Positions 10,078 through 20,959 of a stretch of 64,000 nucleotides of DNA are shown one piece after another. Numbering within the stretch: the stretch's first letter is position 1; the number at the start of each line of letters is the position of its first letter. The stretch is from the NCBI GenBank assembly GCA_018401055.1, contig JAGYLB010000084.1, positions 13,728 to 77,727 on the forward strand, given 5' to 3'. A program made the position numbers and the translations under genes. This stretch comes from Roseicyclus sp. Its GTDB lineage: Bacteria > Pseudomonadota > Alphaproteobacteria > Rhodobacterales > Rhodobacteraceae. The notes below the pieces were generated by a model. The model was not told the origin of the DNA. It worked only from the letters and a program-made list of their open reading frames with translations, and ran no database searches.

Positions 10078-11311
10078 TGCCCGACGATCTGTTTGAACAG
10101 CTTCAAGACCGGTCCTGATGACAAGGGCCGTTTCGGTCAGTTCGGCGGGCGGTTCGTCTCCGAGACGCTGATGCCGCTGATCCTCGAGCTGGAGGCGCAG
10201 TACGAGACGCGCCAAGACCGACGACAGCTTCTGGGCCGAGATGGACGATCTCTGGACCCATTACGTCGGCCGCCCGTCGCCGCTCTATTTCGCCGAACGC
10301 CTGACCGAGCATCTGGGCGGCGCCAAGATCTACATCAAGCGCGACGAGCTGAACCACACCGGCGCGCACAAGATCAACAACGTGCTGGGCCAGATCATCC
10401 TGGCCCGCCGCATGGGCAAGACCCGCATCATCGCGGAAACCGGCGCCGGCCAGCACGGCGTGGCCACCGCGACCGTCTGCGCCAAGTTCGGCCTGAAATG
10501 CGTCGTCTACATGGGCGCGCACTGACGTGGAGCGCCAGGCGCCCAACGTCTTCCGCATGAAGCTGCTGGGCGCCGAGGTGATGCCCGTCACCTCCGGCCG
10601 CGGCACGCTCGAAGGACGCGATGAACGACGCGCTGCGCGACTGGGTGACCAACGTGCGCGACACCTTCTACTGCATCGGCACGGTCGCGGGCCCGCATCC
10701 CTATCCGGCGATGGTGCGCGATTTCCAGTCGATCATCGGCAAGGAAACCCGCGAACAGATGCAGGAGGCCGAGGGGCGTCTGCCCGACACGATCATCGCC
10801 GCCATCGGCGGCGGCTCGAACGCGATGGGGCTGTTCTATCCCTTCCTCGACGACACAGAGCGTGCGCATCATCGGCGTCGAGGCCGGCGGCAAGGGCGTG
10901 GACGACCGGATGGAGCATTGCGCGTCGCTGACCGGCGGCCGCCCCGGCGTGCTGCATGGCAACCGGACCTACCTTCTGCAGGACGAGGACGGCCAGATCC
11001 TCGAGGGTTCTCGATTTCGGCGGGCCTCGACTATCCCGGCATCGGGCCGGAACACAGCTGGCTGCATGACATCGGCCGGGCCGAATACGTCTCGATCACC
11101 GATACGGAGGCGCTGGAGGCGTTCCAGCTGTGCTGCGAGCACGGAAGGCATCATTCCCGCCCTGGAACCCAGCCACGCGCTGGCCCATGTGATGAAGATC
11201 GCGCCGGACCTGCCCCGCGATCACATCATCTGCATGAACATGTGCGGCCGGGGCGACAAGGACATCTTCACCGTTGCCCGGGCGCTGGGCTGGGACATGT
11301 CGGGCGCCTGA
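10078..11311 (+). CDS. trpB: tryptophan synthase beta chain, reading frame broken about seven times
   Basis: TrpB condenses indole with serine using PLP. The full family sequence is present, but only by switching frames: near 10096, 10213, 10520, 10611, 10857, 11008 and 11143. Most breaks look like one inserted base. The PLP lysine lies in [10 protein letters not shown], the substrate helix is TGAGQHG, the phosphate-binding loop is IGGGSNAMG, and the C-terminus [16 protein letters not shown] is intact. Amino-acid conservation between the breaks is high, so sequencing error is more likely than an old pseudogene. As written it cannot be translated. It follows trpF by about 90 bases; trpA is not in the window. 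Confidence 0.88.
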
Positions 11312-11492
11312 TCGCGTTCCATTCTCTCTATACCTTCGGTTTATGCAGGTTGGCGCTGCGGCTTGTTCGACCCGTCAGCCTGGACCCTCTGCGATGAGTC
11401 CGTGACACGGCTCGATGCAGCTCCTTTTCCAGGGGTGACGGTCGAAGCCACTGTCTGCCGGTCGCAGCCCTTACTAGAGGAGAGACGAGAGA

Positions 11493-11951
11493 TGAAACGC
11501 CTGCTCGTCCACCACTGCTGCTTCTACTCTACGTGCGGGCCTGTGTGCGGGCCGGTTGCCCTGAGCCTCGCGTGCAAATCGACTGTGGCACGAATATCAG
11601 AACCAAGGGTTCCACCTACGCATCAGAGGTCTACCGGGGTCCGAAACGCAGAGTCATGGTCAGGAAGCCACTCTGGGCAGCCAGACCATCGAGGTCGTCT
11701 ACGATGCCGAGACGGCGGCGATCCTCGAATACGAAGTCGAACGTGCCGACGCCGACGACATGCGGCGTCGGGGTGTCGAGTTCAATATCGAGACCGAGGA
11801 TTTCACCTTCGACGACGACGACGACGATCGTGATGACGACGATCGTGATGACGACGATCGTGATGATGACGATCGTGATGATGACGATCGTGATGATGAC
11901 GATCGGGATGATGATGATCGCGATGATGATCGCGACGACGGCGAGCGATGA
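11493..11951 (+). CDS. predicted exported PepSY-like protein with acidic (DDDDR)n tail, frameshifted
   Basis: A clean frame from 11760 to the stop at 11951 ends in EFNIETEDFTF followed by Asp6-Arg, six DDDDR units, DDDR and DDGER. Reading upstream in the same frame gives QTIEVVYDAETAAILEYEVERADADD, which resembles the C-terminal half of a PepSY domain; fragments such as YQNQGF occur just before. A start with signal-peptide character (MKRLLV, then TTAAS) lies at 11493 in other frames, behind an AGAGGAGAGACGAGAG ribosome site. I infer a secreted protein of about 150 residues with several indels near 11510-11660. The highly acidic tail could bind cations such as calcium. No biochemical role is known. 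It sits two genes upstream of a membrane LuxR regulator. Confidence 0.55.
11809..11936 (+). repeat. 15-bp tandem repeat encoding DDDDR units
   Basis: Imperfect tandem copies of GATGACGACGATCGT (third-position GAC/GAT and CGT/CGG/CGC variation) encode the DDDDR pentapeptide about seven times. Synonymous variation between copies shows that the protein repeat is kept. It is coding and short-period, not a CRISPR array. Confidence 0.85.
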
Positions 11952-12174
11952 CAGGAGACCGATGAATGACTGCGTAAAGGCGATTGCATTCGATGGCGTT
12001 GACTGATGACTGGCGATGGCGACGATGCGACCAGACGATTGAGACCGGACGAGCCCCGAAAGCTTGGTCGAGTGCCTGACACTAGGCAGCGCCGCAGAGC
12101 CGACCGGTTGGCGGGCGGTTTCCAAGAGGGACCACACCAACGTTTCGGCTGCTCGCGCGACGCGGTTATTCTCC

Positions 12175-12568
<394 letters not shown>

Positions 12569-12592
12569 CATGCGGCCTGATCGGGCCGTCAC

Positions 12593-13094
12593 ATGTTGAA
12601 GAGACCCGGCCTGTTCGGGTTACTTCTGGTGTTGCAGATCGCTTGTGCGGTCTTTTCAAGTGGATATTTGTCAGCAGTTGGTGCTCCGCGTGCCCGTCGA
12701 CCCGGTGCCGTGGCGCTTCCGCGAATTGATGGAGATTGGCGCGGCGCTTGGGCTTTTGGTGGGCATCAGCTTGGCCGCGCTGATGCTGCGCGCCTCGCTC
12801 CGCCGGACGCGCGCCGCCGAGCAGGCCTTGCGTGCGGCATCGGGTGCATTCATGGAACTGGTCGACGAACGGTTCGGCGAATGGGGCCTCACGCCAGCCG
12901 AGCGTGATGTGGCGCTTTTCGCGCTCAAGGGTCTATCGATCGCCGAGATCGCCGACCTGCGTCAGACCTCCGAGGGGACGGTCAAGGCTCAGACCAACGC
13001 GATTTATCGCAAGGCGGGCGTCACGGGGCGGCCGCAGCTTCTAAGCCTGTTCGTCGAGGATCTTATGGGTGAGGCGATGGCCCCTGCCGCCTGA
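12593..13094 (+). CDS. membrane-anchored LuxR-type transcriptional regulator, one frameshift
   Basis: After one correction near 12655 the protein is about 166 residues. The N-terminus MLKRPGLFGLLLVLQIACAVF is a membrane helix, a second helix is IGAALGLLVGISLAALML, then a short linker leads to a C-terminal LuxR/GerE helix-turn-helix: LTPAERDVALFALKGLSIAEIA, then TSEGTVKAQTNAIYRKAGV. No receiver or ligand domain is present, so the periplasmic loop of about 30 residues (VDICQQLVLRVPVDPVPWRF) would be the only sensing part. It starts 24 bases after the poly-aspartate gene on the same strand, which suggests it is linked to the acidic exported proteins. Target genes unknown. Confidence 0.75.
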
Positions 13095-13098
13095 CGGC

Positions 13099-13485
13099 TC
13101 AGTCGACCCCGTTCCATGCGTACTCGCGCAGCACCTCCAGCGGCACGACGTCGAGCGCGCGGGCATGTGTGGCCGCAAGGTTCACACGCGGTGCGACACC
13201 ATCCTCATGGGCCTGCAGGAAGCGGCTCGCGCACAGGCACCACTGGTCGCCCGGCTTGAGGCCAACGAACCCGTATTCGGGGCGCGGTGTCGACAGGTCG
13301 TTGCCCACGTATTTCGAAAAGGCGAGGAATTCCGCCGTCATCACCGCGCAGACCGTGTGGCTGCCGCGATCATCGGCGCAGGTGTCACACGCCCCGTTGC
13401 GGAAAAACCCCGTCATCGGGTCGCGCGAACACTCCTGCAACGCGCCCCCGAGCACATTGACGGAGGCCTCCATCTTGATCGGCAT
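13099..13485 (-). CDS. DUF2237 family protein
   Basis: A 128-residue conserved protein of unknown function. The family pattern is clear: NVLGGALQECS, the cysteine-rich TGFFRNGACDTC, HTVCAVMTAEFL, and DQWCLCASRFLQAHEDGVAP followed by the end LEVLREYAWNGVD. Several conserved cysteines suggest metal or redox chemistry, unproven. Intact. It lies 62 bases downstream of the DUF2332 gene on the same strand and may be co-transcribed with it. Confidence 0.9.
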   Translation of the reverse strand: MPIKMEASVNVLGGALQECSRDPMTGFFRNGACDTCADDRGSHTVCAVMTAEFLAFSKYVGNDLSTPRPEYGFVGLKPGDQWCLCASRFLQAHEDGVAPRVNLAATHARALDVVPLEVLREYAWNGVD

Positions 13486-13547
13486 CGTTTTGTCCTTTCG
13501 TCTGACCCTGAGTCCCAAGCTAGCCATCCCGCAGCCCGGGGCAAGGA

Positions 13548-14190
13548 TCACGCGCGCCAGTCGACCCAACGCCCGTGATAATCCACCCGCGCAAGCAACC
13601 TTGGCCGGTCCATCCCCGGCCAGACCTGCGCGGTCAGGGCCGCACCCTCGGGGTCGCCATCGGCCTCCATCCCCACATGGGCGATGGGCGTGTCGGGCGT
13701 GGCCTGCGCGCCCGCGGCCTCCAGCGCCGCGCGGGCCGTGGCTTGCGTGGCGGGCGGGAAATACTGCCAGGCGATGGTATGGTAGACGATGTGCAGGTGT
13801 CCCGGGGTGGCCCGCGCCAGCCGCGCCGCGAAGCCACCCCGCCGCATCACCGTGGTCCAGCGTCGGCTCCGCCAGCGCGATGGCCGCCTCAGTCCGCGCG
13901 ATCCGGTCGGGCTGATCCGGCCACAGATAGGCCCGCAGCCGCAGCGCATCCTGCCCGTCCGTCGGGTCGAGCGGGTTCAGGTCCACCCCGCCCCGCGCCG
14001 CGACGCGGAGGGGTCTGGGGTCAGGGAACGGACCGGTCCAGTCCAGCACCCGTCGCGCCACCGCGCTGCTAGGCTGCAAGCGGTCAGCCAAGAGGGGCAT
14101 GAGCCGCCCCATGAAGGGCGAGCCGAGGCGCGCAAAGGCCAGCCCCTGTCCCCGAAGGGCCGCGCGGATATCGGTTTCGGGCGAGGTCAC
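13548..14190 (-). CDS. DUF2332 family protein, shortened and frameshifted
   Basis: The start is a GTG whose GTGA overlaps the stop of the upstream serine hydrolase. The N-terminus ALRGQGLAFARLGSPFMGRLMPLLADRL and the C-terminal parts VLDWTGPFPDP, GVDLNPLDPTDGQDALRLRAYLWPDQPDR and HIVYHTIAWQYFPP all match the DUF2332 family. Family members are near 340 residues. Here only about 213 would remain, because the middle (normally an alanine-rich segment with a LGASAGLNL motif) is missing between LLADRL and QPSSAVARRVL. A frameshift near 13840 separates the last third. Function of the family is unknown. The deletion may be real or an assembly collapse. Confidence 0.75.
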
Positions 14191-15350
14191 AGGCTATCCG
14201 CGATCAGGCGAAAGATGGCGATGTTTGCGTCATCCACACCCGGTTCGCGGAACCCCCTGTCGGCCCCGTTGGTGGCGATCACCACGCCGCGCGGCTGGTC
14301 GATGTAGAGATACTGGCCATAGATGCCGCGCGCCATGACCTGCCCCGGTCCCGCGCCGACGGGCACCCACCATTGGTAGCCATAGCCGATGGTCCCCGGC
14401 GCTGTCGGGGCCGAGGGGGCTGTGCTTTCTGCCACCCAGCCCTCGGGCAATATGCGGGTGCCCTGCCAGACGCCGTCTTGCGCGATCATCTGGCCGAAGC
14501 GTGCGTAGTCGCGGGTGGTCAGGTTCAGGCCTCCCAGAACAAAGGCCACGCCGTCGCCATCGGTCAGGTAATAGGGCTCCGCCTCCAACCCCAGCGGCGC
14601 GATGATGCGTTCGGACAAAAGCGAGGGGATGTCGCGTCCGGTCGCGCCGCGGATCACCATGCCGATCACATGGGTGTCCATCGAGACATATTGCCATGCG
14701 CGGCCCGGGTCGCGGTCGCGCGTCGTCAACCCGGCGGTGAAGCCGTCCAGCGTGCCCCCCAGCGCGATCTCGCGGCCCATGCGGTTGATGTCGGAATTGT
14801 AGTCGAGGTAATCCTCGTCGAAGGCCACGCCCGAGGCCATTTGAGCCACGTTGCGGATGCTCGCCCCGTCATAGGCAGAGCCCGCCAGCAGCGGCGCGTA
14901 TTGCGTGACCGGCGCGTCGAGGTCGGGGATGGTGCCATCGGCCACGAGCGTGCCCAGAAGCGCCGAGAGATAGCTTTTCGCCACCGACCACGAGATGCGG
15001 CGGTCCTCGGGGTCCGTTCCGAGGTGGTAGCTTTCATGCACCACCTCGCCATCCTTGAGCACGACCAGCGCGGTAACGGAGCGCGCTGCGATCCACTCGG
15101 CGACGTCGGGCGGCAGGTCGGCGGGGCTGCCTTGGGGCAGGGGGCTGACCGGCCCATCGCCGCGCGGCACCGGCACGGTCAGGAAAGCGCGGTCCATGTG
15201 GCTGAAATTGGTGACGATGCGGGCTTCGTCGAACAGCGTGTTGACCGCCATCAGACGCGCGATCTCCTCGCGTTTCCACAGGCCAGCGGCCAGCGCCAGC
15301 AGGGCCAGAACCGCCAGAACCCGCAGGGCGATCTTTCCATATCGGCGCAT
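14187..15350 (-). CDS. serine hydrolase, class C beta-lactamase / penicillin-binding-like
   Basis: A 387-residue protein from MRRYGKIALRVL, with one N-terminal membrane helix (about residues 5-22) that anchors it or serves as a signal. The active-site SxxK is SVAK in RRISWSVAKSYLSALLG. The YxS second motif is probably YVS in AWQYVSMDTHVIG, and the end shows GYGYQWW and GIYGQYLYIDQPRGVVIATNGA. Enzymes of this group are esterases or peptidases acting in the periplasm; substrate cannot be assigned. The start was chosen over a longer frame because the preceding codons lack a ribosome site and the next residues form the membrane segment. Overlaps the DUF2332 start by four bases. Confidence 0.85.
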   Translation of the reverse strand: MRRYGKIALRVLAVLALLALAAGLWKREEIARLMAVNTLFDEARIVTNFSHMDRAFLTVPVPRGDGPVSPLPQGSPADLPPDVAEWIAARSVTALVVLKDGEVVHESYHLGTDPEDRRISWSVAKSYLSALLGTLVADGTIPDLDAPVTQYAPLLAGSAYDGASIRNVAQMASGVAFDEDYLDYNSDINRMGREIALGGTLDGFTAGLTTRDRDPGRAWQYVSMDTHVIGMVIRGATGRDIPSLLSERIIAPLGLEAEPYYLTDGDGVAFVLGGLNLTTRDYARFGQMIAQDGVWQGTRILPEGWVAESTAPSAPTAPGTIGYGYQWWVPVGAGPGQVMARGIYGQYLYIDQPRGVVIATNGADRGFREPGVDDANIAIFRLIADSL

Positions 15351-15421
15351 GTCATCCCCTCGTTTGCCGCAAAGAAAAGCATCGTTTGACTCCAAGGCCC
15401 GCAAGCGGGGGCTGCCGCGCG

Positions 15422-16102
15422 CTAGCGGAACTTGTCGAGCAGGCGCTGCATCGGGCTCCGCGCCTCGGGGGCGGGGGCGTCTCCGGCATCTTTCGGCGTC
15501 TTTTCAGCCTTGGGCGCGGTGGTCGAGGATCGCGGCGGTGCGGTGCGCAGCGCGACGGCGTTCAGAAACCGCGCGCTGTCACCCTTTGCCAGATCCGCCG
15601 CGCCATCGGACATGCCCCGCATCAGGTCGTCCATCCACTCCTGTTCGGCCTTCGCGAAATCCGACAGCACATAGCCCGCCACCCGGTCCTTGTGGCCCGG
15701 ATGTCCGATGCCCAGGCGCACGCGATGGTAGGCCTCGCCGATATGCTGGTGCAGCGAGCGCAACCCGTTGTGACCCGCATGACCGCCGCCCGATTTGACG
15801 CGGGCCTTGCCCGGTGCAAGATCCAGCTCGTCATGGAACACGGTCACACCGGTCGCATCGAGCTTGTAGAAGCGCATCGCCTCGCCCACCGACTGGCCGG
15901 ACAGGTTCATGAAGGTCTCGGGCTTGAGCAAAACGACCTTTTGGCCCCCCAGCGTCCCTTCGGACAGGCTGCCCTGAAATTTGCTCCGCCATGGACCAAA
16001 CCCATGATCGCCCGCGATCCGGTCCAGCGCCATCCAGCCGATGTTGTGCCGGTTGGCCGCGTATTTCGCGCCCGGATTGCCCAGTCCGACCCAAAGCTGC
16101 AT
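15422..16102 (-). CDS. pth: peptidyl-tRNA hydrolase
   Basis: Pth releases peptides from stalled peptidyl-tRNA in the cytoplasm. 226 residues, intact. Substrate-site residues are visible: N9 in GLGNPG, catalytic H19 in NRHNIGW, the FMNLSG loop, and HDELDL followed by KSGGGHAGHNGLRS. The C-terminus carries an extra proline- and alanine-rich tail with RSPMQRLLDKFR, common in alphaproteobacteria. Usually it follows rplY directly; here an FkbM gene on the opposite strand lies between the two. Confidence 0.95.
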   Translation of the reverse strand: MQLWVGLGNPGAKYAANRHNIGWMALDRIAGDHGFGPWRSKFQGSLSEGTLGGQKVVLLKPETFMNLSGQSVGEAMRFYKLDATGVTVFHDELDLAPGKARVKSGGGHAGHNGLRSLHQHIGEAYHRVRLGIGHPGHKDRVAGYVLSDFAKAEQEWMDDLMRGMSDGAADLAKGDSARFLNAVALRTAPPRSSTTAPKAEKTPKDAGDAPAPEARSPMQRLLDKFR

Positions 16103-16234
16103 CGCATCCGCCCCCTTTGGCTATCTGCCGCCCGGTGATGCCAGCCATGGCGGCCTTTGCCAAGGCGCAAGGCCGCGAGAACGTGGTCCCGATGCCGCGG
16201 TGGGGCTGGCGCGCTGTCTGAACCCGCCCCCGGC

Positions 16235-17038
16235 ATGAGGCCTGCGGCGCGAGGCCCTCATTTTGCCATGGTCATGGGCGAGGCAGCCGCTCATGATGTG
16301 CCCAACACCCTTCGTCCCGAGGCCCGCACCTTGCACGACTTCCGCCTGAACGGCATTTCCCTGAGCCTGCCCGCAGGGCTCGCCACGCCCGAGATTCTGG
16401 GCAAGCTCGGCGATGGCACCTATGAGGCAGACGAGGCGCGGTCGGCCGACCGCTGCGTTCGGCCCGGCTTTCGCGTGCTCGAACTGGGGGCGGGCATCGG
16501 CTATGTCACCGCGATGTGCGCCAAGCGTGCGGGCCCGCAAAACGTGCTGTCGGTCGAGGCCAACCCCGCCCTGATCCCCGTGATCGAGGCTAATCTGGCG
16601 CGCAACGGCCTGTCCGGCGTCACCTTGATGCACGGGGCTGCCACCGGCCATGTCGAGGAGGGTGCGACCGCCGATTTCGCGGTGTCCGAGGGATACACCG
16701 GGTCGAGCCTTGACGGAAAGGGTCGCGCGGTGACGGTGCCGCTGATCTCGGTCCATGAGCTGATCCGGGCGCACAAGCCCCATGTCGTGCTGATGGACGT
16801 GGAGGGGGCCGAGGCGGACATGTTCAACCGGGTCTGGAAATGCCCGCTCCGGTTTTGCGTGATGGAACTGCACCCCAAGAAATACCACGCGCGCACGATC
16901 AAGAAGATCGTCGATCTCATGTCCGCGATGGACATGACCTATGACCCCGTGACATCGCGCGGCAAGATCCTCGGGTTCCGCAAGGTCTGGGGCGCGGGGG
17001 ATGACCCCGAACCGCTGGACGATGAGGGCGAGGCTTGA
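16235..17038 (+). CDS. FkbM family methyltransferase
   Basis: An S-adenosylmethionine-dependent methyltransferase of about 257-268 residues. The SAM motif I is VLELGAGIGYVTAMCAKRAG, motif II is VLSVEANPALIPVIEANL, and the later VVLMDVEGAE is the FkbM signature. Two in-frame ATGs are possible, at 16235 and 16268; neither has a good ribosome site, and the longer is listed. The target could be an O-methylated sugar or lipid, which the sequence does not decide. Divergent from pth and convergent with rplY. Confidence 0.82.
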   Translation: MRPAARGPHFAMVMGEAAAHDVPNTLRPEARTLHDFRLNGISLSLPAGLATPEILGKLGDGTYEADEARSADRCVRPGFRVLELGAGIGYVTAMCAKRAGPQNVLSVEANPALIPVIEANLARNGLSGVTLMHGAATGHVEEGATADFAVSEGYTGSSLDGKGRAVTVPLISVHELIRAHKPHVVLMDVEGAEADMFNRVWKCPLRFCVMELHPKKYHARTIKKIVDLMSAMDMTYDPVTSRGKILGFRKVWGAGDDPEPLDDEGEA

Positions 17039-17045
17039 CATGAAA

Positions 17046-17070
17046 AACGCCGCCCTTGCGTGGCGGCGTT
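17046..17070 (-). terminator. rho-independent terminator of rplY
   Basis: Perfect 9-bp stem AACGCCGCC / GGCGGCGTT with a 7-base loop, followed on the minus strand by five T residues. It lies between the convergent FkbM and rplY genes and can serve the minus strand best. Confidence 0.8.
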
Positions 17071-17099
17071 CTATCTTGTGCCGGTGGGTTGCGACGGCG

Positions 17100-17717
17100 T
17101 CAGCCCTCGGCGGCCTCGTCGGCTTCGGCATTGTCGCTGCTGACAAGGCCCGACGGTGCCGAGACGTTGGCGATCACGAAATCGCGGTCGATGGTGGGCT
17201 TTGCGCCTTCGGGCAGGACCACGTCCGAGATGTGGATGACATCGCCGATGGCGCGGCCGTCCAGATCGACGGTGATGTGATCGGGGATGTCACCGGCCGT
17301 CACGACCAGTTCCACCTCAGGGCGGACCACGGTCAGCACGCCGCCACGCTTGAGACCCGGCGATTTCTCGTGGTTGATGAATTCCACGGGAATGAACAGG
17401 GCCACGCGCGAGGTGCGGCGCAGGCGCATCAGGTCGACATGGGTCGGAAGATCCTTGACCACATTGCGCTGCACGCCGCGGCAGATCACGCGCACGTCGT
17501 CCTGGCCTTCGACCTTGAGGTTGAAGAGGGTCGACAGAAACCGCCCCTGCTTGAGCCGCTTGAGCAGCACGTTGTAGGGGATCTGGATCGCCAAAGGATC
17601 CACGCCGCCACCATAGACGACCCCGGGCACCTTGCCATCACGGCGAGCTTGACGGGCGGCCCCCTTGCCTGTCCCCGTCCGTGCCTCGGCGATAAGATCT
17701 GGAATCTCACCAGCCAT
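17100..17717 (-). CDS. rplY: 50S ribosomal protein L25 / general stress protein Ctc
   Basis: 205 residues, intact, in the long CTC form: an L25 N-terminal domain binding 5S rRNA ([20 protein letters not shown]) and a C-terminal TL5-type beta domain ([35 protein letters not shown]), followed by an acidic alanine-rich tail. The ATG at 17717 has an upstream GGAG. Ends at the terminator described for 17046-17070. Confidence 0.95.
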   Translation of the reverse strand: MAGEIPDLIAEARTGTGKGAARQARRDGKVPGVVYGGGVDPLAIQIPYNVLLKRLKQGRFLSTLFNLKVEGQDDVRVICRGVQRNVVKDLPTHVDLMRLRRTSRVALFIPVEFINHEKSPGLKRGGVLTVVRPEVELVVTAGDIPDHITVDLDGRAIGDVIHISDVVLPEGAKPTIDRDFVIANVSAPSGLVSSDNAEADEAAEG

Positions 17718-17815
17718 TGCTATTCTCCATTATCCGAAAGGGCTGCCTCCGAGGGTGTCGGGCCCCGGTTGAAGCGCGCCGGATAGGGCGGAATCGCCCG
17801 ATTGTAGAGGTGCAA

Positions 17816-18715
17816 TCAGGCCGCGCGGCCGATGCCCAGCCGCGCCCGCAAGGCCGCAGGCAGGTGGCGGGCGGCGGTGACGCGGGGCAGCGCCATCTCG
17901 GCAATCGGCCGGTCGCCGCCGTAGCGCGCCAGATACGCGGCGTGATCTGCAAACCCTGCGCGGTCTGCGTAAGGCACAAAGCTTTCGGCCGGGCAGCCTT
18001 CGGCCAGCAAAAGACAGTGCGCCTCGGTCTCGACATGCCAGTAGCAAAAGCGCGTAGGCAAAAGGTGCAGGGGCAGCGCGCGGATCGTGGTGCTGTTGGG
18101 CAAAGCGCCGGCATTGACCAGCAGTCCGTCGATGTAGAGCGCATGATCGGCGGTCACGGTCAGGTCGCGGCTGGGGCAGCCCGGGCCAAGACAGCCTGCG
18201 GACAGTCGGATCGGCGCCAGCCTATCGCTCATGCCGAAGATGTTGACGATATCTTGCCGCCAGACCCAGATCACGGGCGTGCTGCTACCATCGGCGGTTG
18301 TGACCAGATCGCCGGGTTGCAGCCTGTTTATGTCGCAAAACCCATCGGGCGTGGCGATGCGGGTTCCATCCAGAAAGCAATTGGCAGCCGTGGCAAGCGT
18401 AGGGGAATGGAGGGTCGTCACCCCCGCTGACAGTGCGGCACTGCCGGAAATGTCATGGTCGGCCTTGATGTAAGGCACGGCATAGATACTGTGGACGAGG
18501 AACACCCCGTAGAACTTTCCGTCGACATCTAGGTAGAAGCCGGTGAATTTTCCGCCGACGAAGGTGTCGGTCTGGTCAAGCGCGCCGCTTGGCGCGGTGT
18601 CGATCACATCATGCCGGTCTGCCTGATCATGGGTACCCGTCCATGCAAGGCTGCTGTCGCCCGTGCGGCTGGGACCCATCAGCATGACCCAATGCGTCGC
18701 GGGAAAATTGGCCAA
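17816..18715 (-). CDS. Hint-domain protein (Hedgehog/intein-like self-processing domain)
   Basis: 299 residues, intact. The N-terminal 105 residues form a lectin- or cadherin-like beta domain (GKFTGFYLDVDGKFYGVFLV). Then comes a Hint domain with the splice-type cysteine at the start of CFLDGTRIATPDG, the LQPGDLVTTADG turn and the histidine of LTVTADHALYIDG. Such proteins in Rhodobacteraceae are thought to be exported surface proteins that may self-cleave; no downstream extein is visible, so cleavage rather than splicing is expected. The upstream region is AT-rich. Shares the Hint architecture with the fragment at 24927-25566 and probably with the RTX protein at the left edge. Confidence 0.85.
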   Translation of the reverse strand: MANFPATHWVMLMGPSRTGDSSLAWTGTHDQADRHDVIDTAPSGALDQTDTFVGGKFTGFYLDVDGKFYGVFLVHSIYAVPYIKADHDISGSAALSAGVTTLHSPTLATAANCFLDGTRIATPDGFCDINRLQPGDLVTTADGSSTPVIWVWRQDIVNIFGMSDRLAPIRLSAGCLGPGCPSRDLTVTADHALYIDGLLVNAGALPNSTTIRALPLHLLPTRFCYWHVETEAHCLLLAEGCPAESFVPYADRAGFADHAAYLARYGGDRPIAEMALPRVTAARHLPAALRARLGIGRAA

Positions 18716-19014
18716 ACCGATATCCGGGTTACGCTGCGTGTGACGCGATCCAAATGACCGTCCGGTCCGGAAATTAATTTTTCGTTAACGCGCCTTGAGG
18801 CTGGAAAGGTTTGCTTAACCTTGTGACAAAAGGGGCACGGCCGGGTCTCGTGCGTTGTCCGTTTCCGCCGCGTGTCCGAGGTGTTCATCCTGCCTCATGA
18901 TGGGCACCGCCGCACCGATGCGCCGCAACGCCGTGCTCTCGCCCATAGGGGGAGTTTACGCCTCCTCCGCGCAGGGCTATCAGGCGCAGGCACGCCAGCG
19001 AGGAGAGACGCGCG
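18716..19014. other. divergent intergenic region between Hint gene and aroA
   Basis: About 300 bases without a gene. The half next to the Hint gene is AT-rich (GAAATTAATTTTTCGTTAACG near 18771) and is the likely promoter of that gene. The half next to aroA is GC-rich, with AGCGAGGAGAGACG as a ribosome site just before 19015. No RNA gene was recognised. Confidence 0.4.
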
Positions 19015-20499
<1,485 letters not shown>

Positions 20500-20512
20500 G
20501 CCCGGCGCGTGG

Positions 20513-20959
20513 TCAGCCCGGTTGCGCCGGTGTGGGCTTCGATCCATGCCAGAACCCCAGGCCGACAGGCAGACCGAAGACCAGCGTAGCGAGGGCAGCG
20601 ATGATCATGGCGTTTTCGTCTCCGTGGAGGAGGCGGACGAACGTCACTGCGGTTATCCCCGACACGATGCCTACGGGAAGCCAGATTGGACAATGTGTCC
20701 GCCGATTGCGCGTGGCGCACCAGATGAGGAAGGCGATGGTCACCATGGGCACTGAAAGGACGAGCCCTGCCAGCGCGACGAAGACCGTGAGGAAGGCAAG
20801 CGCGGAGATCGTTTGCGCGATCTCGGTCATCGTGGTGGGTAACGTGACGGGGTCGGTCAAGAAATCGGTCAGGAAAAGTCCGATCAACCCCGTCATGACG
20901 ATGGCCAGCCCGATCAGGTAGGACCAAAGGCATCCCCGCCAGATGTGATCAGCCGACAT
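20513..20959 (-). CDS. small integral membrane protein, function unknown
   Basis: 148 residues with four predicted membrane helices (about residues 10-30, 46-70, 92-112 and 118-138) and short polar loops. I do not recognise a family. The ATG at 20959 overlaps the stop of the upstream desaturase by about ten bases, so the two are probably co-transcribed. Convergent with aroA. Confidence 0.6.
   Translation of the reverse strand: MSADHIWRGCLWSYLIGLAIVMTGLIGLFLTDFLTDPVTLPTTMTEIAQTISALAFLTVFVALAGLVLSVPMVTIAFLIWCATRNRRTHCPIWLPVGIVSGITAVTFVRLLHGDENAMIIAALATLVFGLPVGLGFWHGSKPTPAQPG

Noticed and set aside
11809..11936. Short tandem repeat as a CRISPR array
   Set aside because: Units are 15 bases without spacers and encode a continuous pentapeptide; no cas genes nearby.
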